Part shown: one piece after another, positions 1-12,519 of the stretch | How the letters are laid out: each line of letters opens with the position of its first letter | Numbering within the stretch: the stretch's first letter is position 1 | Assembly: GCF_000002425.4 (NCBI RefSeq) | Contig: NC_037254.1 | Location: 14,171,850 to 14,235,849 of the forward strand | DNA: 64,000 bases | Direction: 5' to 3' | Source: Physcomitrium patens | Lineage: Eukaryota > Streptophyta > Bryopsida > Funariales > Funariaceae | Notes under the pieces: model-generated | What the model saw: the letters and a program-made list of their open reading frames with translations, nothing else | Told to the model about the DNA's origin: nothing | The model's database searches: none | Position numbers and translations under genes: made by a program

Positions 1-239
1 AAGTCTTGCAAAAAAATTGAAGAATAAGAGATATGGTGGAACAATCCTAGATAGAAGCTTAGATATAATACTTTTTAGATAAGATAGGTATTCTTAAAGG
101 GCAAATGGAAGCTTCTAGGCCAAAGGAATTGACATCTGTTAGATTAAAATTAAGCAAGTCTAATACATATTCTAGACCCATCAATATAAAAAAAATTAGA
201 ATGTAATCTGTTGGCTAATCATACATAATCTAGATTTTG

Positions 240-700
240 TAAGATTATGACTTCTACTTCAAGTTCCTATGTCTCCAAATTGACAATATTTCACGGGCAG
301 AAATAATAGATTGGTTTGTATAAGAGTTAAAATTTGTGATTTAGCGAGAGGTGGAATTAAAAGATCTACAAATGTTTAAGGAGGCAAGTAGATTTGCAGA
401 GAATGTTGATGCTATAGATTTCAAAAACTATGGAGCATGACTTATAGCAAAGAGTCCTATTTAATACTATGGTACAAAAACCAATGTCGACCGAAATTGA
501 TGCCCTACAAGGATCATTGATACTACAAAGACGAAAAATATTGGTGCACAAGGAATTATGTTTATACTATTGGAAATTAAGCCATCAAATTGAAGATTGT
601 CAAAAACATCAAAATTCAGGTACCAACAAATCAAGGTGGGTTCACAATCTTGAAGCTTATCAAATCAATAAAGAAGTAGAGTAAAGACACAAGGCTCCTT
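240..700 (+). pseudogene. GYP1 gag remnant with degenerate zinc knuckle
   Basis: Nucleocapsid end of a Gag polyprotein. At about 556-600 the translation LCLYYWKLSHQIEDC matches the CX2CX4HX4C zinc-knuckle spacing, with the second Cys changed to Tyr. A 71-codon open stretch (469-684) covers it, and the upstream sequence is broken. Gag packages retroelement RNA, and the zinc knuckle binds the nucleic acid. The position directly before the protease and RT remnants supports the call. The capsid part is too decayed to align by eye. Confidence 0.6.
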
Positions 701-799
701 AATAAAGGAATTGAAGGCCAATATTAGGAATAGTTGTTATTTCTTAGAGACAAACGACATGGCATTAAATAACTATGAGAAAGATTGATTAGTGTATCT

Positions 800-2953
800 A
801 ATGGGTCAACTAAGAGAACAATCATGTCGAATACTTATAGATTATGGCTCTATAAAAAATTATATCTCAATTGGGATTATTAATCAATTTGGAATTAAAA
901 TCAAGGTAATTAAAGAATGAAGTATATACCTAATAAATGACCAAGAGAATATATTAAGTATGACATGTAAAAAAAAAATCTTAAAGATGAGTGATATTTA
1001 TGCCTTGAAAGAGAATTTCATAGTAAGAAAGCTAAGATATGATATTGTTTTTGGTATGCAATTACTAAAGATGAAAAATAAGCAAGTTGATTGACTAACA
1101 AGGACAATCTCCTTTAAAAATAATAAATGTAATGTTACTTTTTGTGCATTCTCATTAAATGAGGTAGCAAAATGATTTGCAGGTAAATGCTTACTTGTAA
1201 GGAAGACCTTTATGAAGAAGTAAGTACAATATAAGCAACCAATATATGTGGTAGTTCCAAATCTTGTCTTAATGGTGGGAAAGACAATCAAAAGAGCAGA
1301 ATGAATAGAACAATTCATACATGGCTATTGAGATGTCTTTTCAATTGACTTAGTAGCATGCCACTTGATCAAGGTGCTCCCTTTCAAATAGAACTATTAT
1401 CTGGAGCCAAATTGATAAATTAGCCAATTTATTATCTAGTTTTAAATGAACTTGAAGAGCTGGAAAAGGCATTGAATGAATTCTTGGAAAAAGACCTCAT
1501 TTGAAAAAGTACTTTGCTATAAAAAATATTTATATTCTTTGCATTCAAAAATGATGATGGATTTCAACTTTGCATCGATTATTGAGGCCTCAATAATCAA
1601 ACTATTAAGAATACATATCTACTTTCATACATGGATGATCTTCTTAACCAACTTCAAGGTAAAATGATATTTAGCAAATTAAACCTTTGGAGTAGCTATT
1701 AGCAAATACCTATTGTAAAAAAAATATTTAAAAAAGATGGCATTTTTTATGCACTGTAGATAATTTGAATAACTTGTTTTATCTTTTGGTCTTACTGATG
1801 TTTCAACTTCCTTCATAGATCACATGAATAAACTGTTTTGAGATTTTTTAAATAATTATGTAGTTATCTTCATCAATGATATCTTAGCCTATAATAAAAT
1901 CTTTATAAAGCATAAGCAATATCTACAAAAAGTACTACATAGTTGCTTCTATTATAAGCAATCAAAGTGTGAACTTTGGAAGTTGGAAGTTAACTTTTTG
2001 AGGCATGTAGTATCTTCTAAAGACATGCGCATAGAGTAGAATAAGATAAAAATAATAGAAGTTTATCCAATCCTTAAAGATACTTTTAAAGTCTTCTTAT
2101 TTTTAAGCCTTGCTGGATAATATTGCCATTTTGTTCATTAATTTGTATACATTGTTACCTCATTAATGAACTTATTAGAGAAGTATACTCTGTTTGAATA
2201 GAAACTAGAGTAGCAAAGTACTTTTGATAAGTTGAAGAAGGCATTCATTATGACACCAATATTGCAATTGTATAAATCCAATTTTTTTGTTCACTTAACA
2301 TTGATACTTCCAACTTTGCTATTGGCACAATACTTCAACAAGACTTTGAAAGATACCTTCAACTTGTGGCATATGAGTCATGTAAGCTCAAAAGGATAGA
2401 ATGCAATTATTGTGCATGTAATCAAAAGTACCTAACAATTGTACATGCCACAAAGATGTAGTAATACTATTTGTTGAAAAAATCAATAACTGTTTGGACA
2501 AACTATGAATCCTTGCTACAAAATTTAAATCTAAAAAATATAAATCATGGCATTGTTATTGAAAAGAACAATTTTAGCTCTTTGAAATTAAGCTTGAGTA
2601 TAAGAAAAGATGACAACATACTATGTCAAACATCTTATTGCAAAAACTAGCTTTAAAGCTTAAATCAAAGAATAATATAAAAAATACTACTATTAATATT
2701 GTCATTATAAATCTAATCAAAAGAGTAAAATAGAAGGAAGCTATGTATTAGAATACTTATTTTAAGATCATTAGTCATTAATTGAAGGTAAATAATGTAT
2801 AATATCAAGATTACTATTTTAATGATGGCTTATTCTATTTCAAGAACCATATTTATATACTTCATGATACTATATTTTAAATATGCATACTTTAAAAAAG
2901 ATACAAGATTCCAATATTTGGACATTTAATATATGAAAATACTTTAGAACAAA
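800..2953 (+). pseudogene. GYP1 pol remnant (protease, RT, RNase H, start of integrase)
   Basis: Decayed pol. At about 830-890 the reading LIDYGSIKNYIS corresponds to an aspartic protease D-S-G-S active site with Ser changed to Tyr. From about 1,440 to 2,000 the frames give a Ty3/Gypsy RT: a Leu-Glu-Glu-Leu helix, then an FKNDGGFQLCIDY-like block, then DDLLNQLQGK. RNase H-like sequence follows to about 2,560, and an integrase zinc-binding region (His-x3-His with GHL) lies near 2,820-2,940. Stops and frame breaks occur throughout. The integrase is cut at 2,953 by insertion of CHR2 and continues at 9,589. Confidence 0.7.
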
Positions 2954-3471
2954 TGTCAGAGATATACATATATATTCTAATAAATAACTATATGATTAAA
3001 TAGAAATAGATTAATTTCATAATATCTTCTAGAGAAGCTTCATAGAAGCTTTATAGATATTTTTTTGACTTTATATATATTTGTAGTTGATTGATAGGTT
3101 AGAAACTTAAACAATAAGTTAACTATATGTTAGTAGCTTATAGAACAATCTAATTATGTGGCACAGATATACAAAACTTGCATTGTAAGTTAAGATATGT
3201 GTCTTGCAAAGTCAATACATTTTAGAGGTCCTATAAAATATTGCCATGTAGCTCCTAGTTAAGAATATATATGGAATCATGAATAAAGCCTTCTTTACTC
3301 TTATTAATGCCTTTCTAGTCTTTATTCTTATTTTAAGACTTTTGAGTCTTCTTGTCTTTGACAATAGTCATTCTAGTTCAATATTATATCATCTTTGAAT
3401 GAATTTGTAGTTCTTTTCAGTAACATAAGAGTATATTGAAGATTTTTTTTTTGAGATTCCTGTCTTTGTCA
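2954..3471 (+). repeat. CHR2 5' LTR
   Basis: Begins TGTCAGAGATA and ends CTTTGTCA. It is the decayed counterpart of the TGTCACGGACATA...CCTTGACA LTR of the other CHR elements. Shared landmarks include the run gaagcttcatagaagc, the block ggtcctataaaatattgcc and the sequence caagacttt near the 3' end. It is 518 bp long. Confidence 0.85.
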
Positions 3472-4604
3472 GTTTCATAAAAATACTAACTTATTATTTC
3501 TATCTTATTTTAGAAGTGAGTGGATTATTCTACTTCTATTGTTATATTTTAAAGATTGTGGACTACCTACCTTTAAACAAATAATCTTATTTTCTAATAC
3601 TGATCTTTTTCTAAAAGACAATGGATTATCTCTCTTTATAGAAATTTTAATTTGATATTAGAGGTTGTAGATTATCTTTCTATAATTTAACTTTTTAAAT
3701 TTTTTTGAATTATCTATAAAAAAAAGATTATGGATGCTACTTTCAAAGGAAGTGAGAATAGATTTGTAACTATTTCAAATTATTATGAGCTTATTAATAT
3801 TTAAAAATAGAAATCTTATATATTTTAATATGAATCATTGAAGTATTGTTTCTATATCTATAAAAGAAATTTAAAGTCTACATTGTTATATTATAAATAT
3901 TTATAGTATCTAAAAATTAGTTAAAACGTATTATATATTAATAAATCTAGATGTATATTAGAGTGGTTAGTAGATTAAATTAAAAAACAAGGTAAAGTTT
4001 CTTATACCAATCTTAACAAGGATTTTGGTGACTTTAAAGAAAGAATTTATAAATTAGAAGCAAGAATTATAAAGTGTAGGATTTGGACTACAATTTGTAT
4101 ACAAAAATTGAAGGATTTGGAATCAAGGTGAAGAAGATATAGCCATTTGAAGTTAAAGTGTTAATTTAAGATATACTATTATTCTTTTGAGGATATGAAG
4201 AATTATACAATAGCTTTTGAAGATCGAAAGGTATGGCTAGAACATCGATTTTAAGGCCTACAGCTTTTATAGAAGAGTTGTTGCTTTTGGAGTTTATGTG
4301 AAGGAGTTATAGAGGGTTGAAGGTAACACTTCCAAATCAAAGGCAATAAGTGAGCGATTTTATTTATAATAATAATTAAAGCCATAACTTAAGTTTTTGG
4401 ACATAATTTTGGTTTAAACTTTTTGGAGAATATAATATTTTGTGTTAAGAAGTTATACATATAAATTTTATGGATATATAAGGTTTTAGAGGATTTTATC
4501 ATATTTTGGATGTTGGTTACTTGAGGCTTATGTATTTGGTCTAATTGCTCAAAAAAAGAAATTTAATATATAAACTTGGTCTTTCTTAGAATAAGATCAA
4601 AATT
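3472..4604 (+). other. CHR2 untranslated leader
   Basis: About 1.1 kb between the 5' LTR and the first gag sequence that can be aligned. No open reading frame is supported. It contains several degenerate copies of a GGATTATC-type motif (about 3,530, 3,558, 3,622 and 3,667), which also occurs in the leaders of CHR3 and CHR5. The leader is much longer than the roughly 200 bp seen in CHR4, CHR5 and CHR6, so part may be decayed gag N-terminus. Confidence 0.5.
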
Positions 4605-5330
4605 TTGAAGATTTTTATAATAAATCAAGTTTTAAGGTTGTATTCCTTCAAATATCCTAATGGATTTATTCAAGTTGGATTCATTGATATACTTCTAACA
4701 AGAAGTATTTTCTCTCAGCTTGCACCTTTAATAAAAAAAGATTCATGTCTTTATTATGATTTGAATTTATTCTTAGAAGTGTTTATGGCCACATTTAGAG
4801 AAAGTAATAAAAAAAGAGTAGTAAAAATCAAGCTTTTATCTTTATGAAAAGGATTACAATCAACAACCATATATGTTGCTAAATTCTAAAACCTTGCTTG
4901 CAATGTAGACTAGAATGGTAAAGTCCATATCAATCAATTTTGATATGGATTGAAGAATAATATCAAAGAGTTATTTTTGACAATATCAAAGACAAAAACT
5001 TTAGAATAAATTATTGCTTAAGACATTGCATGCAAAAATTGATCATTTGAAAGATGACAAGAACAAAGACTTGGCTAAAGAGAAACAAGTCAAATAATAA
5101 TGGTAACTTTCAAATTTTCAATTTTTTTTTTCTTAAGGCCAAAATTAATGCAAATTGATACAATATGTTTTAAACTCCTCATAAAATAGAAAAAAACTCA
5201 ATGACATCAAGAAGACTTAGGCTTATATTATTGAAAAGTTAAACACACTACTCAACATTGTCTAAAGAAAAAATGCAACTACAGAATAAAAAACATGGTT
5301 GCCAAAGAAGACAATGTATTAGAAAATAAA
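4605..5330 (+). pseudogene. CHR2 gag remnant
   Basis: Gag capsid region. An open stretch of 80 codons (4,605-4,847) gives FIQVGFIDILL, APLIKKDS, LYYDLNLFLEVFMATF and NKKRVVKIKLLSL, the typical block order of plant chromovirus Gag. The homology continues through stops to about 5,090, with an INQFxYGLKNNIKEL block. Gag would form the particle that packages the element's RNA. It lies directly upstream of the protease remnant. Too many stops are present for function. Confidence 0.75.
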
Positions 5331-5389
5331 TTTCTCCAACTACAATAAAAACCATCTAACTAAAATCTTGCATAATTCCTAGTAAAGGT

Positions 5390-8300
5390 TCTATTATCTT
5401 CTCAGACCTCTCATCTTGTTTTATAATAGAAGTTTATTTAGGATCAAAAAATCACAAAGTTTTAGCTTTGTTAGATTAAAGAGCATTAGCTTAATTTATA
5501 GATGAAGATTTTATCAAAAACAAGAAATATTATTAGTGAAGAAAACTAAATCTCTTCATGTAGAAGTCATAGATGGTTATTTGCTATCTTCTAAAGATGT
5601 TATGCATGAGACTGTTCTTTGAAATGTAGTAATTAAAGATCATAATAACATAGCAATATTTAATATAATAAGATCTTTTTTTTAATTTGGTTATTTTAGC
5701 ATTATCATAGTTAAAAAAGTATAATCTTTAAATAGATTGAATTTTTTATAATCTTAATTTTTTTGATAGTTTAATCCAAAATCTCATTAGTCAAGTAGAA
5801 ATACATAAGTCGAGTACATCCAAATCCTTACTAGTAGATGTGAGAGCTTTTATGCATATAGCAAAAAAAAGATTATCTTTTGATATATATGCCACACTCA
5901 TTTTTAATGGTGAAAAGATGTCAAGTAGTATTCTTAGTCAATATTAAGATTTTTAGGATATTTTAAAAAAAAAAATACAGATATTCTTCTAAAGCATTGT
6001 CTTTATGATTGTTCCATTGATCTTTACAAAAGAGCTCAACTACCATTTGGACTAATCTATAGCCTATCATAAAACGTATTGTCTATACTTAAGAAATGAT
6101 GAAAATTTGAATAAGAATTTTATATGCCATTCTAAATCTCCAACTAGGACTCTTCTCTTATTGTGAAGAAAAAAGACGGATCTTTGCAGATGTGTATGGA
6201 CTATCTACGATTCAACAAGATTACCATCAAAAATAGATATCTTCTATCTTTAATTTTAAGACTTCTTCATCAATTCAATCAAATAAAGATCTATATAAAA
6301 ATAGATCTATAATAAGCATATAATCTAGTATATATTAAAAAAAAAAAAAAACTTTTTTTTGAATTAGATATGTGCATTTTGAATATAATATCATGCCTTT
6401 TAGACTCACAAATGTACTAGCTACTTTTTAACATTTAATGAATGATATCTTTAATGAATTTTTTGATGATGTTATCATCTATTATTTGGACGACATCTTA
6501 ATCTATTCTAAGAATACAAATGAGCATGAAATTCATATTTATCTTGTATTATAAAAAATTAGAGATGTACAATTATATATTAAGTTAGAAAAGTGTATAT
6601 TCCAAACTACTCAAGTTGACTTCCTAGAATATATCATTTCCAACAAAGAACTAATGATGGATTCAAAGAAGGTTTAGACCATTATGGATTAGGAGATTTC
6701 AAGAACAATAAGAGACATACAATACTTTTTAGGCTTTGCCAATTACTACCGAATCTTCATCAAGAATTTTTTTCAAATTATAGCTTTACTTATATATTTG
6801 ACTTGTAAAGACAAACTTGAGTGGAATAAAGAAGTTGATATATCATTTGATGCTTTGAAAAGAGAATTTACTTATATATCAATTTTATGTGGTGTTGACT
6901 TTTTTAAGGCATTTTTCATAGAAATAGATGCATCAAACTTTGTCTTGGGTGTAGTACTATTACAAATGAAAGTAGATGTTAAATTCAATTTAGTAGCTTT
7001 ATATTCCAAAAATAATTTAGCAACCGAGATTAATTATAAGATCCATGACAAAGAGCTCCTTATAATTCTAGATGCATTTCAAGAATGACATTATATAACT
7101 TTAAAAGTGCTTCAAGTTAAGTCATTATATATATAGATTATATGAATTTTAAATACTTCATGTTTGTACATGTTTTGAATTATTTCCAAGCTTGTTGGAG
7201 CATATCATTATCAAGATTTGATTTCAAGATCACTTATTGTCTTGAAAAATAATAAGGTTTGTTGAAATTTGTTTTTAGATATTCTTATCTTATACTAAAA
7301 GAAGGAGCTGCATCTTTTGATTAATAAAGATAATTTTCTTGAAGCTAGAGTATTTTCATCTTTGAGTAATAAAATCAACATTGACTATTGATTCAACTTT
7401 TATCAACTAAATTTAATCAAGTATATCTTCTAATTTTCTTATTCATCATATCAAGAATAATTTTTTTAAGTCTCATGATACTTTCAAGTTTGAGTTTAAA
7501 ATCAACTTACTCTATTTTGAGAAACAATTATATATTCTAAAAGGTGGAGCATAATTATGTGTTCTTCAAACATGTCATGACTTTCTAATAGCCAAATATT
7601 TTGGATATAATAAGACTTTGGAGCTAGTATCTAGAGATTTTTGGTGGCTTCAAATATAGAAGGTAATCAAAGACTTTGTACAATCATGTGATATTTGTTT
7701 AAGATCCAAAACTCTTCATTATTGACCTGATGGACTTTTTTAACTATTATCAATGAATTAAGTTTTGAAATACACTTGAGGTCTACAATCAATTATCATC
7801 AACTAGATTGAACAACTCTTTTCTTATTGGTAGAATTTGTGTATGAAAATTTGGTATATTCTTTTATTCAATAGATATCTTTTTTTGCCAATTATAGCTA
7901 TCATCTAGGACTCAATACTTCTAACTTTTTAAAAGTTGATAATTTTATAGCAAAAGATTTGGTAAATTATTTTTCAGAGCTATATACAACAATAAAGGCA
8001 TAATTAATGAAAGCTCAAGATTGACAAAAGATTAATACAAATGATTATTTTAAAGAATAATCATAATTTAATATGGGTGATAAGGTATAGTTACTTTGTT
8101 GTAATATCAAGATTACTTGTTTTTATGACAAGTTGGATTATCGTAGGCTTTGATCTTTTTTTATTAGTGAATAAGTCAATCTTGTTTTTTATTAATTATA
8201 TCTATTAGAGTCTATGAAGATCCACCCCATATTTCATATATCTCTTCTTAAGCAATATAAGAGAGTGAGTATCTTGAAAAGAAGACAAATGCCACCTCTT

Positions 8301-8494
8301 ACTATAGAAGTGGATAGTAATGAAGAGTTTGAGGTAGAAGAAGTATTAGATTTAAGGTGGCATTGAAATATCTTATTCATTAGCATGGATATGATATTAA
8401 TAAATAGACATGGAAGCCATCAAAAAATCTTGTAAATGCAATAAAGAGAGTTGAGACTTTTCATCGATAACATCTATCAAAATTAAGATAAAGA
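5390..8494 (+). pseudogene. CHR2 pol remnant (protease, RT, RNase H, truncated integrase, chromodomain)
   Basis: Decayed pol. The protease region (about 5,390-5,960) has lost its D-S-G-A motif. RT (about 5,990-6,700) keeps YLDDILIYSKN near 6,482. RNase H is best preserved in an open stretch at 6,798-7,088 (ASNFVLGVVL, INYKIHDKELL). Integrase keeps its zinc-binding part (about 7,560-7,720), but from about 7,755 the sequence jumps from the QPW-equivalent region to the QVLEQYLR-equivalent region, so the catalytic core is missing. A chromodomain (8,310-8,494; NEEFEVEEVLD...HGYDIN...KNLVNA) ends the polyprotein. Chromodomains bind histone marks and can steer integration to heterochromatin. Confidence 0.8.
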
Positions 8495-8593
8495 ATAATA
8501 AATCTTTACTATAAAAGAAATAGGATCTAAGAATGATAACATTCTACTTTCTATCCTTGATTGTAGCTTTTAAATATCTGTGTCGCTAAAGAG

Positions 8594-9016
8594 ATGGACA
8601 ATCAATAACTAGTAGATTCAACTCAAGAGCTTTTACTTGCTGACTTATTCAATGAGACATTGTGATTGTTACAACCTTTAAGAAAACGTAATTGAAATAA
8701 AGATCCTTAAGAACAATATGTCCTTCTTCAAATATATGATGAAATACAATGTATTTGGTATCACAACCTTATAAGAGACCTCCACTATTTAGTAATTTCA
8801 TTTGAGATAGGAACAACTCTTGATAGTATTTCAAATGTTATATTTGAAGAAAGTTATGAAGGTCTTGGCAATGACCAAATAACATGATGGTCTTCTTGCC
8901 TTGATATGACATACTATCAATGGTTGAATGGACCTATCAACCATCTTTGAAGAAAATAAAGATCAAAGTATGTAACAAATATAATTCGCCATATCTTAGA
9001 TTTCATCAATACATGA
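8594..9016 (+). pseudogene. CHR2 copy of the extra 3' ORF
   Basis: Frame of exactly 423 nt from ATG to TGA between the chromodomain and the polypurine tract, with internal stops. Recognisable blocks are EIGTTLDSISNVIFEESYEGL, seen as EIGTTLDS and FEESYEGLGNDQIT, followed by YQWLNGPINHL. It aligns without net length change with the intact copy in CHR6 (51,352-51,774). The function is unknown. Confidence 0.7.
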
Positions 9017-9052
9017 TGATTGGTCTTCATAGAACTTGTCCCTAAAAGAGGA

Positions 9053-9055
<3 letters not shown>

Positions 9056-9095
<40 letters not shown>
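9056..9095. repeat. (TA)n microsatellite
   Basis: Uninterrupted TA dinucleotides at the 5' end of the CHR2 3' LTR. Probably grew from the TATA-rich LTR start by slippage. A similar run lies in the CHRB LTR near 19,482-19,510. Confidence 0.95.
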
Positions 9096-9097
<2 letters not shown>

Positions 9098-9588
9098 TAG
9101 AAATAGATAAAAATAAATAAATATAGATTAATTTTATAATACCTTCTTGAAAAGCTTCCTAAAAGCTTCATAGACATTGCTTTGATTTTACATGTGTTTG
9201 TAGTTGATTGGTAGGTTAGAAACTTGATCAAAAAATTAATTATATATTGGTAGCTTAAAAGAAAGCTAACTATGTGGTGCACATATAGAAAACATGCCTT
9301 GCAAGTTAAGATATGTGTCTTATAAAGTCAACATGTTTTGAAAGTCCTATAGAACATTGCTATGTAGCTTCTAATAAAGAGTACATATGGAGGCAAGAGT
9401 GAAGTCTTCTTTAGTCTTGTCAATGCCTTTTTAGTCCTTCATCTTGTTTCAAGACTTTCTAGTCTTCTTGTCTTTGACAATAGCCATTCTAATTCAATAT
9501 TATATCATCTTTGAGTGATTTTTTAATTCTTTTCAATGACACAAGAATATACTGAGAATTTCTTTTTTTGAGATTCATATCCTTGACA
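9058..9588 (+). repeat. CHR2 3' LTR with (TA)n at its start
   Basis: 531 bp, preceded by the purine-rich tract aaaagaggaaataa. Its first 40 or so bases have become a TA dinucleotide run (about 9,056-9,095), where other copies have TGTCACGGACATATGCATG. It ends CATATCCTTGACA. The remainder aligns with the 5' LTR at 2,954-3,471, with many substitutions. Confidence 0.85.
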
Positions 9589-10660
9589 ACAGATTTCAAA
9601 GGCATGATTTTGGATAGGTTTGGATTATGATATTCAAGCTATTATGTGCTCTCGCAAGTCATGCCAATGTAAGAAAACATGCAATGTGACTTTTTTTGAA
9701 CTATTGTAATGAATTTTATTACCTATGGCATGATGAAAAGAGATGATTAGATTTTATTATGTGTTTGTTATAAATGCTTCACAATTACACTGTATTTATT
9801 GTCTTTGTAGTTTAATTCTTAAAACAACTTTACTTGGCTATAGTGCATTCCAATATTGATGCTTCAATACTTGCATGGATCTTCTTTGACCATATTTTTT
9901 GTCACTATTAGTTACCTCATGTCATCATTTCAAATCAAGATGCCTACTTCATAGGAAGTTTTTGGTAGATTTTGTTCAAGCTACTAGATACACAACTTAC
10001 CATATTTAAGGCCTTCTATCTTTAAACAAAAAAATAAATAAAGTATGGAAATTGGACCTTAGACGATATGCTATAAGCATGCATGGTACTTCACCATAAT
10101 GATTGGAATGGATATTTGATGCTTTTGGAGTTTGCTTACAATGATAATATTCAGACAAGTATTAATCATTCACCATTCTTCCTTAACATCGTCCAACATC
10201 TAATTACATAAGCAACTTTCTATCATCTTATTTACACCAACAACTTGACAATGGAGGAATTTATATAATGGCTTACAAGAGCTTTGTAAGAAACACAATA
10301 CCTCCTTTTAATTGCACAAAATTAACAAAATTAATATGTAGATAACCAACGATAATACAATATCTTTCAAAATAATAATCAGGTGTTACTTTCCAATGCC
10401 AACTTTCTTCTTACTATATCAATCCAAGTCTATAAATTAACACTTTGATAGCTTGGATCTTTTTATATTTTTGGCTAGTTTTTTAAAATAACATACTACC
10501 TTGAGCTTTTGCCACATATTCAAGTCTATTTGATCTTCCAAATTTTACAACATAAGGAATTTTATATTGAATCAAAGCACTCCTCAAATTAACACCAACT
10601 ACCACCACCACTCGTTGTCAGTGATGATCAATAGGAATATGAAATAAATAATATTTTGAA
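9589..10660 (+). pseudogene. GYP1 integrase, 3' portion
   Basis: Continuation of the GYP1 pol after CHR2. It starts with the end of the integrase zinc-binding domain (a decayed W-P-G-M-D block and a Cys-x-x-Cys-like pair near 9,650-9,690). It continues with core and C-terminal blocks such as IISNQDAYF, TLDDML, LLEFAYNDNIQTSINHSPFF near 9,900-10,190. A proline/threonine-rich tail follows at about 10,590. The order and spacing fit a Ty3/Gypsy integrase. Stops and frameshifts are frequent. Confidence 0.7.
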
Positions 10661-11411
10661 GCACTATTACCTTTGCCATAGTAATGAATGTTTGAAAATT
10701 TAATACAAAGTCCAATAAAACTTGCACAAAATCTCATCCACTGTCAAAAGATAAATTAGAAATATTATAAAAAAAAAATGATATTTTATATTAATAGAAG
10801 AAAATTAATTTTAATAATGTATTTATATTATTAACATATAAAGATAGGTAATTAGAGAAATTTATGAAAAATTTCTAAAAGTGAGGCTAAATTGGTGGTT
10901 CATATAGGATTTATCATAAAATATTCTAAAAGTGCTTAGAAAAGTTATTTAGGTAGAGCTAGTTCTATAAACTTCTAAAAAGAAAAATTATCTTAATAGA
11001 ATCTATCATTAGAGATATTTTAAAAAGTTTTAAGATGATTGGATAAAGTATAAATAAGATTGGTCAAGGCCATTTGGATATTCAATTAGATATAGCTTTA
11101 GTCTCTTTTTTTCAATAAAATTTGGTTTACATTTTTTATTTTATTTTATTTTATTCTCTTTTGCTTTGCTTTAGCTTTCATTGTTCTATTCTATTTTGTT
11201 CTAATCTTCTTTGTCCTATGTTGTAATGGAATTTATGTTATTATAGATTAGAAGTATTTTAGATCTTAGAAAGAATTTAGTCTTAAATCATTGATCTTTT
11301 TTGATAGAAAGTGAAATATTCCTCTGCTTAAAGACATGTGAGCACTTTTGAAGTTACAAATTATCTTCTTCTAAATGATATTTTTTAAAAATTCTTTTTT
11401 TTTCTTTAAAG
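10661..11411. other. AT-rich stretch before CHRA gag
   Basis: No gene seen. It probably holds the tail of GYP1 and the 5' LTR and leader of CHRA, but no terminal repeat could be matched with confidence. A tattataaa-like start near 10,765 and a similar one near 15,966 are weak LTR-start candidates. A simple TTTTA-type run lies at about 11,135-11,160. Confidence 0.4.
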
Positions 11412-12390
11412 ATGGTTGGAAGTGAAGATGTTGGTATGATTAAATTTCTTGAGTCTAAATTAGATATTTTTATGAATATGTTGAATGCTTTTTCTCATAC
11501 AATTACTAAAATTGAAGGAATTTTTTAAGCTTTTATGATAATACAAGTCCTAAAGCAATTCAGTATGTAATGCAATCATTTTCTTAAGCTTCTATATTGA
11601 AGGAAGTGGTAGAAATTGTACTTCAATAAGAAAATTTATTTATTCAATAACATAAAAATCCTTAGATTAGTCTTCCAAAAATATTTGATAGTATATGCTA
11701 CAAGTTTCAAAGGTTTTTTTAACCAAATTCAATTGAAAACTTGAGTGCTATCTAATAAAAGGATTTTAAGTTTATTTAGTTGAAACCTTACTCACAAGAT
11801 AAGTTTTATCTTTATTTTTTTTTACTTTGAAAAGAAATTTCTAATCTTTAGCAACTTTAAAGCTTTTTTTATAAGCATTTGTGAAGGCATTTTGAAAATA
11901 TGATAAAGCCCAATGGATGAAAATAAAGATTTTTTATTATATTAAAAGTCACACTCTGAATCAATTTATGTATTTGATCGTTGGCAAATATCTTATGACA
12001 TCAATTAGAATGAACAAGTTCTCATAAGCCAATTCTATTGAAGATTACAAGATGATATAAAGGACCTATAATTATTATTACTTGGTCTTGAAACATTCAA
12101 TGAAGCTATCAATCAAGTTATGAAGTGCAATCATCTAATATTTCAACATTATCAAAATCAATGCTTATCGACTTTGACAAAGCATTGCATTAAAAATTTA
12201 TAATTTTTTGCTTCAATAAATATATTAATTTTATACTTTAGAATTGAGAATATATAAATTAATGTAATATAATTCAAACATCTTATGATAGATGAGAAAA
12301 AATATCAATTTGAATAAAATTAATACTTGTATTATGATAAAAGAGGCTACAAATTTAAGAAATGTTCAAAGTAACAACATACAATGAAGA
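11412..12390 (+). pseudogene. CHRA gag remnant
   Basis: Begins at an ATG with an uninterrupted start (MVGSEDVGMIKFLESKLDIF...). Broken Gag blocks follow: LPKIFDS with FQRFF (the KFDGTRSKFRGF-equivalent), a SYQSSYEVQ region and, near 12,330, a degenerate zinc knuckle (LYYDKRGYKFKKC). The arrangement parallels the gag of the CHR elements (for example CHR6 55,450-56,370), so this is a related but older chromovirus. Stops make it non-functional. Confidence 0.65.
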
Positions 12391-12519
12391 ATAAGAGTGC
12401 AATCAATCAAAGAAATGAAGAGGTCTAAATATAATATGGACAGTGCTTCTAGATATTTTAATACCTCAAATTCATCAAGATTCTTCTCTTTCTACTCAAT
12501 TTGCTTGTTGATTTACTAT

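Larger units (their letters stand above)
1..2953 (+). mobile_element. GYP1, 5' portion of a decayed Ty3/Gypsy element
   Basis: Left part of an old LTR retrotransposon that begins before the window. Read on the + strand with frame changes and stops, it gives in order a degenerate gag zinc knuckle, a protease with a changed active site, reverse transcriptase, RNase H and the first part of integrase. That order (RT before integrase) is Ty3/Gypsy. It breaks off at 2,953, where CHR2 begins with its LTR, and resumes at 9,589. No LTR of its own was found in the window. Its RT differs clearly from that of the CHR family, so it is a separate lineage. Confidence 0.8.
2954..9588 (+). mobile_element. CHR2, full-length decayed chromovirus inserted in GYP1
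   Basis: A 6.6-kb Ty3/Gypsy element with two LTRs (2,954-3,471 and 9,058-9,588), gag, pol, chromodomain and the family's 3' ORF. The flanking 5 bp are acaaa (2,949-2,953) and acaga (9,589-9,593), a target-site duplication with one G/A difference. Removing the element joins the two halves of the GYP1 integrase, which confirms the boundaries. All coding regions carry many stops. The integrase catalytic core is deleted. The two LTRs are visibly diverged, so this is an old insertion. Confidence 0.9.

Noticed and set aside
8917-9282. 121-codon minus-strand ORF rich in Tyr-Ile repeats
   Set aside because: It crosses the 3' ORF end, the polypurine tract and the (TA)n run of CHR2. The Tyr-Ile repeat is just translated TA.
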